Shown here piece after piece: positions 1 to 8,654 of a DNA stretch of 49,053 bases; position 1 is the first letter of the stretch, and every line of letters begins with the position of its first letter. A program made the position numbers and the translations under genes. The notes below the pieces were generated by a model. That model saw only the letters and a program-made list of their open reading frames with translations. It did no database searches and was not told the DNA's origin. Source of the stretch: Deltaproteobacteria bacterium (GTDB lineage Bacteria > Desulfobacterota > DSM-4660 > Desulfatiglandales > HGW-15); contig JAFGGA010000039.1 of the NCBI GenBank assembly GCA_016930835.1, positions 1-49,053 of the forward strand, read 5' to 3'.

Positions 1-492
1 AGCCTGTGCCCCGTCTACTCCAGCTCTTCAATACCTCTGCTAGAGTATACCACCTTCAAGCTAAACATTCATACCATCTCCTTATTTTTTCATTGGTTGA
101 TTGATATATTTCTTAACCTGAAATCTATTGAACATGAATCGAATTTTTTGCCTTTTTAACTATCTATCAATATCATCCTTTTGTTTTAACCGTCCAATAA
201 AACGCCTATTTTCAATCTCAATAACATACCTTTTATGAATCAGGAATATGAGAATGTTCTCAGAAATTTTTTTCATTTACCCACCTTATCTCATTCATCC
301 TCATTTCAAACGATTGTCCTTTTATCCGTCTCAAACCAATCCTAATCTTATATTCTATGCCGGCGTTGCGATTTATATTAAATAATATCAATCACTTATG
401 CTATATTTTACACACCCCTCTTGTCCGCGAAAATGTGTTTTTTGATCCGCTGAAAAAAATGCCGGTTATTTGACAATTCACTCAAAAAAGAC
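1..492. other. AT-rich region with no supported gene
   Basis: This stretch before the first promoter is AT-rich and broken by stops in every frame. On the minus strand a 17-codon ORF begins near position 73 and ends near 22, but it has no recognisable product and I do not call it. The stretch probably separates the island from whatever lies left of the window. I see no RNA gene, terminator or clear repeat in it. Confidence 0.6.
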
Positions 493-531
493 TTGACATG
501 AAAATATTTTAATTATACTCAGATTATACTC
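493..531 (+). promoter_or_regulatory. Probable promoter and possible operator of the GntR gene
   Basis: A perfect -35 (TTGACA, 493-498) is followed after 15 bases by TATACT (514-519). The 9-base sequence ATTATACTC occurs at 512-520 and again at 523-531, 11 bases apart, so two overlapping -10 choices or two regulator half-sites exist here. Another TTGACA lies at 470-475. GntR regulators usually bind beside their own promoter, so the direct repeat is a candidate operator. The regulator assignment is inference. Confidence 0.45.
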
Positions 532-596
532 TAGATATTTTTGAAATATTATTCAAGAAAAATCTTGATCATCAACCACCTGCCCCATGAGGAGAC

Positions 597-1244
597 ATGA
601 AAAATAAAAAAGTTGCGGTTTATGAAGAAATCAAGAAACAGATCATTGACGGCAGACTCACTCCCGGTCTACCGATCAATGAAAATGAATTCGCCAAAAA
701 CCAGAATGTCAGCAAAACCCCTGTTAGGGAAGCATTAAGACAACTTGAACGAGAGGGTCTGGTTGTAAACATCCCCGGGCGCGGATCAGCAGTCGCCCAT
801 ATTACCTTTCAAGATATCCGTGAGACCTTTGAGCTTCGCGAAATCATCGAGTGTGGTGCGGTTAAGCGAGCCGCCCTGGTATGCAATACGGAAGAAGTCC
901 GTATCAAGAAAAAGGAACTTGAAAGACTTTCAGCCCAGGATGCTGAAATGAATTGGCCGGTATGGGGTCCGGAGGAAGATATTCACCTTTTCATTATCAC
1001 ATGTATTGGCAACCAGAAGCTTATCGAAACTTATCTGGGTTTGTTGGACCATATCAAACGAATACGCATCCATTATGGCGGAAAATTCACCCAGCAACGT
1101 TATTACACCTTTTTGGCAGAACATATCGCCATCCTTGACGCAATGATTGAAGGAGATCCAGAGCGCGCCGAAACGGAGGTCCAGAATCATTTACGCAATG
1201 CGGCCGCTTATCTCCTCGGGCTGACGTCACCAAAGAAAGGATAG
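597..1244 (+). CDS. GntR family transcriptional regulator, FadR/FCD subfamily
   Basis: This 215-residue protein has the two-part layout of FadR-type GntR regulators. An N-terminal winged helix-turn-helix (about residues 5-75) carries the motif SKTPVREALRQLEREGL. A helical FCD ligand-binding domain (about 80-210) carries FELREIIECGAV, a conserved IHLF segment, GNQKLIE and a late EHIAILDA...HL segment; FCD domains often bind a metal through such Asp/His residues. It is the first gene of a + strand catabolic island and is followed 4 bases later by the aldolase gene. It probably represses the island until a sugar acid or similar effector binds. Effector and operator are unknown. A GGAG lies only 2 bases before the ATG, so the initiation signal is unusual, but no alternative in-frame start fits the family better. 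Confidence 0.9.
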   Translation: MKNKKVAVYEEIKKQIIDGRLTPGLPINENEFAKNQNVSKTPVREALRQLEREGLVVNIPGRGSAVAHITFQDIRETFELREIIECGAVKRAALVCNTEEVRIKKKELERLSAQDAEMNWPVWGPEEDIHLFIITCIGNQKLIETYLGLLDHIKRIRIHYGGKFTQQRYYTFLAEHIAILDAMIEGDPERAETEVQNHLRNAAAYLLGLTSPKKG

Positions 1245-1248
1245 TCAT

Positions 1249-1920
1249 ATGATACATGTTATCACACGATTTCAAAGACCTTCAAAAAACTTGGTGGAAC
1301 AGTTTTACCATTTCAGTGCCGCCACTGTATATGAAGCGGCCGGGCGGATCGGTTCCGTCAACCCTGAAATCAAGCCGCTCGGGAAAGGGGTGCGTTTGAC
1401 AGGCCCCGCGTTGACCGTTCAATGTTTTCCGAGGGACAACCTTATGCTTCACAAGGCTCTGCAAATTGCCGAACCCGGTGATATCATCGTCGCCTCCACA
1501 GATGGTTATGTCAAAGCCGGATATTTTGGTGAACTCATGGCAACTTCCGCCATGGCCCGGGGAGTGGGTGGGTTGGCCATCGATGGAGGGGTCAGGGACG
1601 GTGCCGAGATTCTTGAGATGGGATTCCCCATCTTCTGTCGCGGGACCTGCATGCGAGGCACGGCCAAGGAGAATCTCGGTTTCATCAATCATCCCCTGTT
1701 GTTCGGTGAAGTCACTGTCAATCCCGGTGATCTGGTGCTTGGAGATGATGATGGGATCGTCATTATCCCCCAAAACAGGCTGGAATCGGTTTTAGGGGCG
1801 ACCCGGAACCGCGTGGAAAAGGAAAAAGAAAAAGCAGCCCGACTCCGAGAAGGGGTCTCGGGCGTTGAGATTAATCAGTTGGATAAGGTTTTTAAATCCC
1901 TTGGCATGGTAGAGGATTGA
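1249..1920 (+). CDS. RraA-like aldolase family protein (HMG/CHA aldolase type)
   Basis: This 223-residue protein matches the RraA / 4-hydroxy-4-methyl-2-oxoglutarate aldolase family, once annotated as dimethylmenaquinone methyltransferase. The family signature is visible as GELMATSAMARGVGGLAIDG followed by GVRD. The Gly-Glu-Leu stretch and the Arg-Asp about 20 residues later form the divalent-metal and oxoacid site in true class II pyruvate aldolases. A late LVLGDDDGIVIIP segment is also typical. Such enzymes split 4-hydroxy-2-oxo acids to pyruvate plus another oxoacid, or decarboxylate oxaloacetate. An AAAGGA ribosome site lies 8 bases before the ATG. Its place directly after the regulator, and next to a dehydrogenase and an aldehyde oxidoreductase, suggests a lower step of the island's pathway. 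The substrate cannot be read from sequence. Confidence 0.85.
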   Translation: MIHVITRFQRPSKNLVEQFYHFSAATVYEAAGRIGSVNPEIKPLGKGVRLTGPALTVQCFPRDNLMLHKALQIAEPGDIIVASTDGYVKAGYFGELMATSAMARGVGGLAIDGGVRDGAEILEMGFPIFCRGTCMRGTAKENLGFINHPLLFGEVTVNPGDLVLGDDDGIVIIPQNRLESVLGATRNRVEKEKEKAARLREGVSGVEINQLDKVFKSLGMVED

Positions 1921-1922
1921 CG

Positions 1923-2975
1923 GTGAAAGTCGCAGAGAAACCATTAAAAGAGATTCTTACCAGCTTATTGATCACCATGGGGGCCGCGGACAAAGAAGCC
2001 CGGTTGGTAGCCGATGTGCTGGTGCAAGCGGATATGCGGGGAATCCATACTCATGGCTGTTCTTTTTTCCCTCTGATCGCCGAGCGCAAGGCCGCCGCCA
2101 TGATCAATATTCCGACACGGACTCAACGAATCGTGGATGATGAAGCCGTCACATTGATAGACGGTAATAACGGCCTGGGGCAGGTTGCAGCGGCTGAGGC
2201 TATGGAGGTTTGCATCTCCAAGGCTGAAAAGTTTGGTGTAGCGGTGACATTGGTCCGGAACACCAATCATATCGGGTTTCTGGCTTATTACGCCTTAATG
2301 GCCGTCAAAAAAGGGATGATCGGCGTTTGCATGACCAATGCCGCGCCATCCATGGCGCCCTGGGGTGGCGCGGAACCGCTTTTCGGGACAAACCCCCTGT
2401 CCATTGCCGCCTCGGTCTCGGATCGATCACCTATTGTCTTGGACATGTCTTCAAGCGTTGCCGCTCGTGGTAAAATCAGGCGTGCAGCCCGGCTGAATGA
2501 AAAGATCCCTCAAGGATGGGCACTTGATTCAAAGGGAAATCCAACCACCGATCCGGCTGAAGCGCTCAAAGGGACAGTGCTTCCCATAGCGGGGCCCAAA
2601 GGGTATGGATTGGCACTATTTATCGACCTGATCTGCGGCCTGCTTTCGGGTTCCAAGTATGGGCGCGACCTGCTTAGTTTCCATCAACCAATAGGACCCA
2701 CCGGAGTCGGAGCGATGCTCATGGCAATCGATATCTCCCGTTTCATGCCGCGAGAACGATTTGAAATCCTGGCATGCGAATATGCCGAAGCGATTATTCG
2801 TTCGAAAAAGGCAATGGGTGTAAGCCGCATTTATTTGCCTGGAGAGATTGAGGCTGAAAATGAAAAGATAAGCGGAACCCAGGGCATTGATTTGGATGCC
2901 CAGATTATTGAAAAAATCAATCAGATTTGCAAAGAAAAAGGTCTGTCGGTCCATCTAGAGGAATTGCGCTCATGA
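1923..2975 (+). CDS. Malate/L-lactate/ureidoglycolate dehydrogenase family (Ldh_2) oxidoreductase
   Basis: This protein of about 350 residues belongs to the NAD(P)-dependent Ldh_2 family, which includes malate, sulfolactate, ureidoglycolate and 2,3-diketogulonate oxidoreductases. Visible family motifs in order are RGIHTHG with the conserved His, NTNHIG, FGTNPLSIA, LDMSSSVAARGKI, IPQGWALDSKG and GPKGYGLALF. I place the start at GTG 1923, since AGAGGA (1911-1916) sits 6 bases upstream. The alternative TTG at 1917 overlaps the previous stop and has no room for a ribosome site. The end overlaps the next gene by four bases (ATGA). It probably interconverts a 2-oxoacid and a 2-hydroxyacid produced by the neighbouring aldolase. 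Exact substrate unknown. Confidence 0.88.
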   Translation: MKVAEKPLKEILTSLLITMGAADKEARLVADVLVQADMRGIHTHGCSFFPLIAERKAAAMINIPTRTQRIVDDEAVTLIDGNNGLGQVAAAEAMEVCISKAEKFGVAVTLVRNTNHIGFLAYYALMAVKKGMIGVCMTNAAPSMAPWGGAEPLFGTNPLSIAASVSDRSPIVLDMSSSVAARGKIRRAARLNEKIPQGWALDSKGNPTTDPAEALKGTVLPIAGPKGYGLALFIDLICGLLSGSKYGRDLLSFHQPIGPTGVGAMLMAIDISRFMPRERFEILACEYAEAIIRSKKAMGVSRIYLPGEIEAENEKISGTQGIDLDAQIIEKINQICKEKGLSVHLEELRS

Positions 2976-4702
2976 ACAACATCCTGAGAGTCAACACCCT
3001 TACGAAAGAGATCCGGTCGGAGGCATGCAAACCCGAGGAGGTTCTTCTCGGTGGTCGATCACTGATTGCTGATCTGGCGTTGAAAGAGATCGATCCGAAT
3101 TGTGACCCGTTGGGCCGCAAGAATAAATTCATATTGGCGGTCGGCTTATTAGGAGACACCAACGTCACCACATCCGGTCGATTCTCAGTAGGGGGGAAAA
3201 GCCCCCTCACGGGCGGGATCAAAGAGGCCAACGTAGGAGGTAGCGTCGGAAGGACGATGGCTATGCTGGGTTTCAGGGCTGTTGTATTGGAGGATGCACC
3301 CGCCGTCCGACAAACCAATATCCTCGTCATTACGGGAGAAAAGGTGCAACTGATCTCTGCCCCTGATTTTCAGAATCTGGCTGTCCGGGCCACCTGCCGG
3401 TTGTTGCGCGATCGTTTTGGTAAAAACGTCGGGGTCATCTGTGTGGGACCGGCGGGTGAAATGCAAATGGCCGGTGCCGGCCTTGCCACGACCGATAAAG
3501 ACGGCATTCAAATCCGATTTGCCGGTCGCGGTGGTATGGGTGCGGTCATAGGTTCCAAAGGGATCAAGGCCATTGTGTTTGACGACACTGGAGTAAAAAC
3601 GACGACAAAATATGACCGAAAAGCCCTCAATGCCGCCAACAAAAAGCTGGTCCAGATTATTCGTGATGATCCTAAAACGGAAAGCCGTCATAATTTCGGA
3701 ACGCCCGGTGTACTAGCGATATGTGACTCTTTGGGGATTCTACCCACACGAAATTTCAGCGCTGGCCATTTTGAACGAATGGATGCCATTTCCGGCCGAA
3801 CCATTCGCGAACTCATCGATAAACGGGGTGGGGATGGTCGCGCGGGACAGCCTTGCGTACAAGGCTGCATCATACAATGCTCAAACGTCTTCCCGGACCC
3901 GAGCGGCAAGGCAACGGTCGCATCCCTACAATATGAAAACATAGCCCTTCTAGGGTCCAACTGCGGTATCGGTGACATTGACGACATTGCCGAACTGAAC
4001 GATCTCTGTAATGAAGTGGGGCTCGACGCCATTGAAACAGGGGCCGCGATCGGTGTCGCGATGGAGGCGGGTGTCATCCCGTTCGGGGATTCCGAAGGAG
4101 CAAAGGATCTCATTCACCAGGTCTTGAAGGGAACCCCCCTGGGCCGAATCATCGGAAATGGCGTTGTCATTACCGGAAAGATTTTTGGCGTGAAGAGAGT
4201 TCCGGCCATCAAGGGGCAGGCCATACCCGCCTATGACCCAAGGTCATTAAAAGGTATCGGTGTGACTTATGTGACGTCCCCCATGGGTGCGGACCATACG
4301 GCAGGCAATGCTCTGGAGATGGCCGATACGATAGACCCTCGAGGTCGTGACGGCCAGGTCGAGGTCTCCCTCCGCCTCCAACTGCGTGCCGCCATTTTAG
4401 ACAGCCTGGGTGTCTGTCTATTCATCCGGCCGGCCTTTGTAAAATCGCCGGAGCTGCTTGCCGAACTCATCAATGCACGTCATGGCCGGAAACTCCAGTT
4501 CAAGGATGTCCAGCAAATGGGCATGAATTGTCTTGAAACCGAACGAGAATTCAATAGACGCGCTGGGGTAAGCACTGAGCATTTTGATGTCCCGGAGTTT
4601 ATGCGTTATGAACCGTTGCCGCCGTATAACACGGTTTTTGATCTGACAATGGATGAAATGAATAAGATTCTTGAAGTCCAGGCGCCTAAAGATCAATTTT
4701 AG
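2972..4702 (+). CDS. Aldehyde ferredoxin oxidoreductase family protein (tungsten enzyme)
   Basis: This 576-residue protein matches the AOR family, which oxidises aldehydes to acids with ferredoxin using a tungsto-bispterin and one 4Fe-4S cluster. The N-terminal domain has the pterin-binding segment SGRFSVGGKSPLTGG followed by NVGG. A Cys cluster PCVQGCIIQC is followed near the C-terminus by DSLGVC, the usual fourth Cys ligand. The cluster spacing is C-x3-C-x3-C rather than the C-x2-C-x3-C of classic AOR, which suggests a different subfamily. YDPRSLKG and GADHTAG are also family motifs. The start is ATG 2972, overlapping the previous stop, with AGAGGA 8 bases upstream; an upstream in-frame start at 2927 lies inside the previous gene. 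It implies anaerobic metabolism and an aldehyde intermediate in this pathway. Confidence 0.93.
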   Translation: MNNILRVNTLTKEIRSEACKPEEVLLGGRSLIADLALKEIDPNCDPLGRKNKFILAVGLLGDTNVTTSGRFSVGGKSPLTGGIKEANVGGSVGRTMAMLGFRAVVLEDAPAVRQTNILVITGEKVQLISAPDFQNLAVRATCRLLRDRFGKNVGVICVGPAGEMQMAGAGLATTDKDGIQIRFAGRGGMGAVIGSKGIKAIVFDDTGVKTTTKYDRKALNAANKKLVQIIRDDPKTESRHNFGTPGVLAICDSLGILPTRNFSAGHFERMDAISGRTIRELIDKRGGDGRAGQPCVQGCIIQCSNVFPDPSGKATVASLQYENIALLGSNCGIGDIDDIAELNDLCNEVGLDAIETGAAIGVAMEAGVIPFGDSEGAKDLIHQVLKGTPLGRIIGNGVVITGKIFGVKRVPAIKGQAIPAYDPRSLKGIGVTYVTSPMGADHTAGNALEMADTIDPRGRDGQVEVSLRLQLRAAILDSLGVCLFIRPAFVKSPELLAELINARHGRKLQFKDVQQMGMNCLETEREFNRRAGVSTEHFDVPEFMRYEPLPPYNTVFDLTMDEMNKILEVQAPKDQF

Positions 4703-4745
4703 GGACTCATTGCATAAAAATATGAACCGAATGACGGAGGAGAAA

Positions 4746-5117
4746 ATGTCGGGATTGAAAGTGGTCGATATCAATACGATGGAGGGGGAACGTAGGGAGC
4801 CGCCTCGCACTTCTTGGATATTAATCTCAGAAAAAACGGTGGGCGCCCGGAACCTTGCCATGGGGGTAAACAGAACGCACCCGGGCGGCATGGTTCCCGA
4901 GCATTCTCATGAAAGCGAGGAAGAGGTTATGTACTTCATGGCCGGAAAGGGGAAATTCATCACCGAACACGAGGAGATCGAAGTGAAACCGGGCATATGC
5001 ATCTATAATCCCCCGGGCGGTAAACACAAGATTGTCAATACAGGCGATGTGGATCTCGAATTTGTATGGATCTACTCGCCGCAATTGACCAGTCATCGCA
5101 AATCAAATCATTCATGA
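4746..5117 (+). CDS. Small single-domain cupin protein
   Basis: This 123-residue protein is one cupin_2 barrel. The first cupin motif reads GGMVPEHSHESEEE with the His-x-His and Glu metal ligands. The second reads PGGKHKIVNTG with the last His ligand. I use ATG 4746 because GGAGGA (4736-4741) lies just before it; earlier in-frame ATGs at 4671, 4722 and 4731 lack a ribosome site or overlap the previous gene. Small cupins next to sugar-catabolic enzymes are often isomerases, epimerases or metal-dependent lyases, but nothing here decides which. It lies between the aldehyde oxidoreductase and the creatininase-family gene and is likely co-transcribed with both. Confidence 0.85.
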   Translation: MSGLKVVDINTMEGERREPPRTSWILISEKTVGARNLAMGVNRTHPGGMVPEHSHESEEEVMYFMAGKGKFITEHEEIEVKPGICIYNPPGGKHKIVNTGDVDLEFVWIYSPQLTSHRKSNHS

Positions 5118-5132
5118 AAGGAGATTGAGATC

Positions 5133-6098
5133 ATGAACAAATGGACCATTCCACCTCAAGGTGGCCATATGGATAAGCCGGATGGAATCTACTTCCAAAC
5201 TATGACCAAAAAAGATATCGAAGAACGTCTTAAAAAAAATGACATCCTCATTATTCCGGTCGGTTCTACCGAAAATCACGGAGCGGCCGGCCCGTTCGGT
5301 GAAGACACCTTTGCCGTGACCCGCATGGCCGAAGAAGTCGCCAAGGCCACCGGTTGCACCGTGGCCGAACCGTTGTATTATGGTTCCCACCCTTTTCACC
5401 ACCTTGGACAGCCGGGGACCATTGTTATACCGGACGATGTTTTCTCCGCTCACCTTCGGGCCGTGATCGCGGGTTTTTGGAATACGGGATTTCGCAAGCA
5501 GATATGGATCAGCCTCCATGGTCAGGAATATATCATTCCCTCGGCATTGCAGGAGTTCGGCAAACGTTACCAGGTTCCATCCATGCTTTTCTTTGTGGAT
5601 GTTCCCCGCGTTATGGGACAGACACTGATGGATAAGGCCCATGGCGGTCCCTATGATAATCCTTTCCAGCATGCCTGCGAAGCGGAGCAGTCCATTGCCA
5701 TGGCCCTATTCCCTGAAATGTGCCAACCCGAAAACGCTGAAGACACCGAATTGAAAGGCTATCTGCCCCCCGGACACATTGATAAAGGTGGCGATATATA
5801 TGGATACCCCATCCCCGGACACTGCCACGTGGGGGCCGGCGGCATCGAATGCGTGATGTTCCCTGAAGGTGTCCTGGGCAAACCCAGTAAGGCCGATCCG
5901 AAAAAGGCCATTCCATCGGTGGAAAAATTTATGGAATACATGGTCAAACTCCATGACGATATCCTGGAGCGATTCCCGGCCGGCAAATTGCCGCCTATAC
6001 AAGAAATGACCCAACGCGATCCCAAACTCATGGAGGACATTCTCAAAGGTCCACTCAACGGCGGAAAGCACCTTTATGTTTTGGGTTTTCCACCCTAA
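5133..6098 (+). CDS. Creatininase-family metal-dependent hydrolase
   Basis: This 321-residue protein matches the creatininase superfamily (creatinine amidohydrolase, MftE, ArfB). The N-terminal metal site reads VGSTENHGAAGPFGEDT, equivalent to the family's PxGSxEqHGxHLPxxTD. HHLGQPGTI and SLHGQEY follow, with a later Glu-rich region (CEAEQS). In Thermotoga a member of this family (IolN) hydrolyses 3-dehydro-scyllo-inosose, and its neighbours there are a Gfo/Idh and a zinc dehydrogenase, just as here. A ring-opening hydrolase role on a keto-cyclitol is therefore an attractive inference, but creamides or lactams remain possible. AAAGGAG lies 9 bases before the ATG. The gap to the next gene is filled by hairpin repeats. 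Confidence 0.85.
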   Translation: MNKWTIPPQGGHMDKPDGIYFQTMTKKDIEERLKKNDILIIPVGSTENHGAAGPFGEDTFAVTRMAEEVAKATGCTVAEPLYYGSHPFHHLGQPGTIVIPDDVFSAHLRAVIAGFWNTGFRKQIWISLHGQEYIIPSALQEFGKRYQVPSMLFFVDVPRVMGQTLMDKAHGGPYDNPFQHACEAEQSIAMALFPEMCQPENAEDTELKGYLPPGHIDKGGDIYGYPIPGHCHVGAGGIECVMFPEGVLGKPSKADPKKAIPSVEKFMEYMVKLHDDILERFPAGKLPPIQEMTQRDPKLMEDILKGPLNGGKHLYVLGFPP

Positions 6099-6118
6099 GG
6101 AGTTTGATTTCAAGTATC

Positions 6119-6262
6119 ATTCTAGCCCTTTGAAAAGGCCTAGAATCTTAAAATGCCTTCGGAACAATTCGGGGTAGGGTGGGGTTTTACACCCCACCGC
6201 TAAACTCGAGGGGTGGGGTTTTACACCCCACCGAAAATCACGGTCGGGAATAAATCCCGACC
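6119..6262. repeat. Cluster of four short palindromes between genes
   Basis: The 200-base gap holds an imperfect hairpin with arms ATTCTAG and CTAGAAT (6119-6146). It also holds two near-identical palindromes with arms GGTGGGGT and ACCCCACC around TTTAC (about 6179-6198 and 6213-6232). The last palindrome has arms GGTCGGGA and TCCCGACC (6242-6262). None is followed by a T run, so these are repeat-type hairpins more than intrinsic terminators. They may stabilise the upstream mRNA end. Confidence 0.7.
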
Positions 6263-6299
6263 CTACTTGGATATATCAATAAAACAGGAAAGGATCGGT

Positions 6300-7373
6300 A
6301 TGGCAACAAATTCTCAGAAAAGTGACGGGCGTGTTCGGCTGGCTTCTATCGGCGTAGGCATGATCGGGCATGTACATGCCAAAATCGCGGCCGGTCTGAA
6401 CGAGTGCGAATATGTGGCCATATGCGACACGGACCCGGACCAAGAGCGAATGGCCCAAGGTTATGGCGTAAGGTTCTACACTGATTATAAAGAGATGATC
6501 AAAAAAGAAACGCTCGACGGAGTGATTGTTTCTTTGCCCAATGAATTGCATGAACCAGTTGGGACGGCCTGCGCGGAGGCCGGTTTACACATTTTCATGG
6601 AAAAGCCCATTACATCGACCATTGCGGAAGCCGATAAGCTTATCAACAGTACCCAACGCAACAACGTTCATTTGTTGATCGCACACCATCGGAGGTTCAA
6701 CCCCATGGTCGTGGCTACCCGGAAGATGATCCGGAGCGGAGAATTAGGGGATCTGGTGGGTGTTTCCATTCTATGGTGTATGTACAAACCATCGGAATAT
6801 TTTGTCGCTGGCCCGTGGCGTAGACAAAAAGGCGGTGGACCGATCCTGATCAACACGATCCACGAGATAGACAACCTTCGTTTTTTTTACGGTGAGATCG
6901 AACGGGTTTATGCGGAGGTAAGCAACAAGACCCGCCGGTTTGAGGTTGAAGACACGGTGAGCATCTCTCTTCGATTTACGGACGGCACCCTTGCCAGTAT
7001 CTTGATGTCGGATGCGGCCCCTTCCCTTTGGGGATATGAATGCACCATGGGTGAAAACCCTCATTTTTACCCGACCAAGGGCAACATCTATCACTTTCTG
7101 GGGACCAAGGCGTCTTTGACCTTTCCAGGTATGACCAAAGTATATTATGCGGATCCGTCAAAGGCCGGATGGCAACATCCCATCACCAGGGAGCAGCTGA
7201 ATATCAAAAGCGCTGATCCTTATCCGGACCAGCTGAAACATTTTTGCAAGGTCATTAATGGCGAAGAGACGCCACGAACATCCGGCGAAGATGCACGTAA
7301 GACATTGATAGCAACACTGGCCGTGCATGAATCCGGAATGACCGGTAAGCCCATTCAAATCGATTATACATAA
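6300..7373 (+). CDS. Gfo/Idh/MocA family NAD(P)-dependent oxidoreductase (first copy)
   Basis: This 357-residue protein has the Gfo/Idh/MocA plan. An N-terminal Rossmann fold begins IGVGMIGHVHAKIA. The cofactor/active-site motif MEKPIT (about residue 100) follows, then a C-terminal alpha/beta domain with GGGPILINTIHEIDNLRF holding the catalytic His of the HxxD type. The start is ATG 6300, with AGGAAAGGA (6286-6294) in front; the longer in-frame start at 6213 runs through the hairpin repeats and is unlikely. The family oxidises hydroxyl groups of sugars and cyclitols, including inositol. It shares long stretches with the second copy at 9194-10255, so the two arose by duplication and may act on successive hydroxyl groups or stereoisomers. 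Substrate unproven. Confidence 0.92.
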   Translation: MATNSQKSDGRVRLASIGVGMIGHVHAKIAAGLNECEYVAICDTDPDQERMAQGYGVRFYTDYKEMIKKETLDGVIVSLPNELHEPVGTACAEAGLHIFMEKPITSTIAEADKLINSTQRNNVHLLIAHHRRFNPMVVATRKMIRSGELGDLVGVSILWCMYKPSEYFVAGPWRRQKGGGPILINTIHEIDNLRFFYGEIERVYAEVSNKTRRFEVEDTVSISLRFTDGTLASILMSDAAPSLWGYECTMGENPHFYPTKGNIYHFLGTKASLTFPGMTKVYYADPSKAGWQHPITREQLNIKSADPYPDQLKHFCKVINGEETPRTSGEDARKTLIATLAVHESGMTGKPIQIDYT

Positions 7374-7406
7374 CTGTTCACGAAGTCTTAATTTAGAAAT
7401 TGTAAG

Positions 7407-7566
7407 TTTGATAATCTCGAAAAAAGTCGTCACCCCGGTCCCGTATCAAGTAAGGGATAGACTGCCAGGGTCCAGAGAGCATGTAACTATTTGAAAAGAC
7501 TGGATTCCGGTCTTCACCGGAATGACAAAAACAGGTTTTTTTCCGACTTTTTACGAGACCATCAAG
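7407..7566. repeat. Family A interspersed element with terminal inverted repeats
   Basis: A 160-base element fills the gap before the zinc dehydrogenase. The left end (GATAATCTCG then AAAAAAGTCG, 7410-7429) is repeated inverted at the right end (CGACTTTTTACGAGACCATC, 7544-7563). The inside includes GGTCCCGTATCAAGTA and GACTGGATTCC, with a small hairpin CCGGTCTTCACCGG. Related sequence occurs at 48489-48679 in opposite orientation and in part at 34915-35030. It carries no coding potential and looks like a MITE-type mobile relic. Confidence 0.75.
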
Positions 7567-7609
7567 TCCGTGATATGTGAGAACCATCCACACCATTGGG
7601 AGATGCAGC

Positions 7610-8638
7610 ATGAAGGCAATCGTAAAATATGATGAAAAGGCGGGATGTGTCGGTATCCGGGAAATGCCCGAACCGGAACCCGGCCCCTTTGATGTTAAGG
7701 TTCAGATTAAGGCCACGGGACTTTGTTATTCGGATATGTCCATCATCCAGAATAAATATGTCGGCCGAAAACCGGTGCCGATTCCGCTGATTCTGGGGCA
7801 TGAGGGAGCGGGTGTCGTCGTAAAAACGGGAGAGGCTGTCCGTAATGTGGCCGTGGGTGACCGTGTCGGCATGGTGCCCATTGAAGGATGTATGGTCTGT
7901 TCCGATTGCCTCAGCGGCAATGAAAATATGTGCATGAATTGGCGTCATCTCGGAATTACGTATCACGGTACGTTTGCGGAATACACCGTTACACCCGCCG
8001 CCAAAGCGCACAAGATCCCCGATGAGGTCTCCTTCGTGGACGCCGCATGTCTGGAACCAATCGGTTTGTCGGCCCGCACCTTTGAACTGGTGAAATTTCA
8101 ACTCGGCGATACCGTGGCCATAGTCGGCCCGGGATCTCTGGGCATTTTTCATCTCCAGGCCTTTAAAGCGGCCGGAGCGGCCAAGGTCATCATGATCGGC
8201 CTGGATCAGGATAAGGAGCGGTTCGAGGTGGCAAAAATAATCGGTGCGGATATCGTCAATGGGAGCAAGGAGGATGTCGTCTCCCGCGTATTTGAGCTGA
8301 CAGACGGTAAAGGGGTCGATGTTGCGGTTGAAACGGCCAACTCTCCGGCCGCTACCAGGCTGGCCATCGACGTCACCGGTAACAAGGGCCGCGTTGCATT
8401 ATTCGGTTTATATCCTGAGGCGAACATCAGCCCCCTTGTTATTACTCGCCGTGGGTTAACCGTGATTGGTGATGTTGCCCAAGTGCAAAGGCATTATTTG
8501 CGTGCCATGCGATGGGTTGCCCAAGGCTATGTGCGGGCTGAGCCGTTCATCTCTCGCACCTATCATTTGGATGAATTTGAGGAGGCATTCGCGCCCGATA
8601 ACTTAGGGAAAACATTTAAAGTCATATTTGAAATCTAA
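7610..8638 (+). CDS. Zinc-dependent alcohol dehydrogenase (MDR superfamily)
   Basis: This 342-residue protein is a medium-chain zinc alcohol dehydrogenase. The catalytic zinc region is TGLCYSDMS near residue 40, with GHEGAGVV following. The structural zinc lobe is C-x2-C-x2-C-x7-C in GCMVCSDCLSGNENMC. The Rossmann fold reads VGPGSLGIFHLQAFKAAGA, with an acidic end of the second strand (IGLDQDK) that favours NAD. I start at ATG 7610, with GGGAG 7 bases upstream; the alternative at 7577 has no ribosome site and lies next to the family A repeat. It lies between two Gfo/Idh dehydrogenases and a dehydroquinase. In Thermotoga the corresponding MDR enzyme oxidises scyllo-inosose, so a second ring oxidation of a cyclitol is a reasonable inference. 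Confidence 0.92.
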   Translation: MKAIVKYDEKAGCVGIREMPEPEPGPFDVKVQIKATGLCYSDMSIIQNKYVGRKPVPIPLILGHEGAGVVVKTGEAVRNVAVGDRVGMVPIEGCMVCSDCLSGNENMCMNWRHLGITYHGTFAEYTVTPAAKAHKIPDEVSFVDAACLEPIGLSARTFELVKFQLGDTVAIVGPGSLGIFHLQAFKAAGAAKVIMIGLDQDKERFEVAKIIGADIVNGSKEDVVSRVFELTDGKGVDVAVETANSPAATRLAIDVTGNKGRVALFGLYPEANISPLVITRRGLTVIGDVAQVQRHYLRAMRWVAQGYVRAEPFISRTYHLDEFEEAFAPDNLGKTFKVIFEI

Positions 8639-8654
8639 TCCGAAGGAGACTCAA

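Noticed and set aside
2927-2971. Longer start for the aldehyde ferredoxin oxidoreductase
   Set aside because: It lies within the preceding dehydrogenase gene. The ATG at 2972 has a ribosome site and begins at the conserved family N-terminus.
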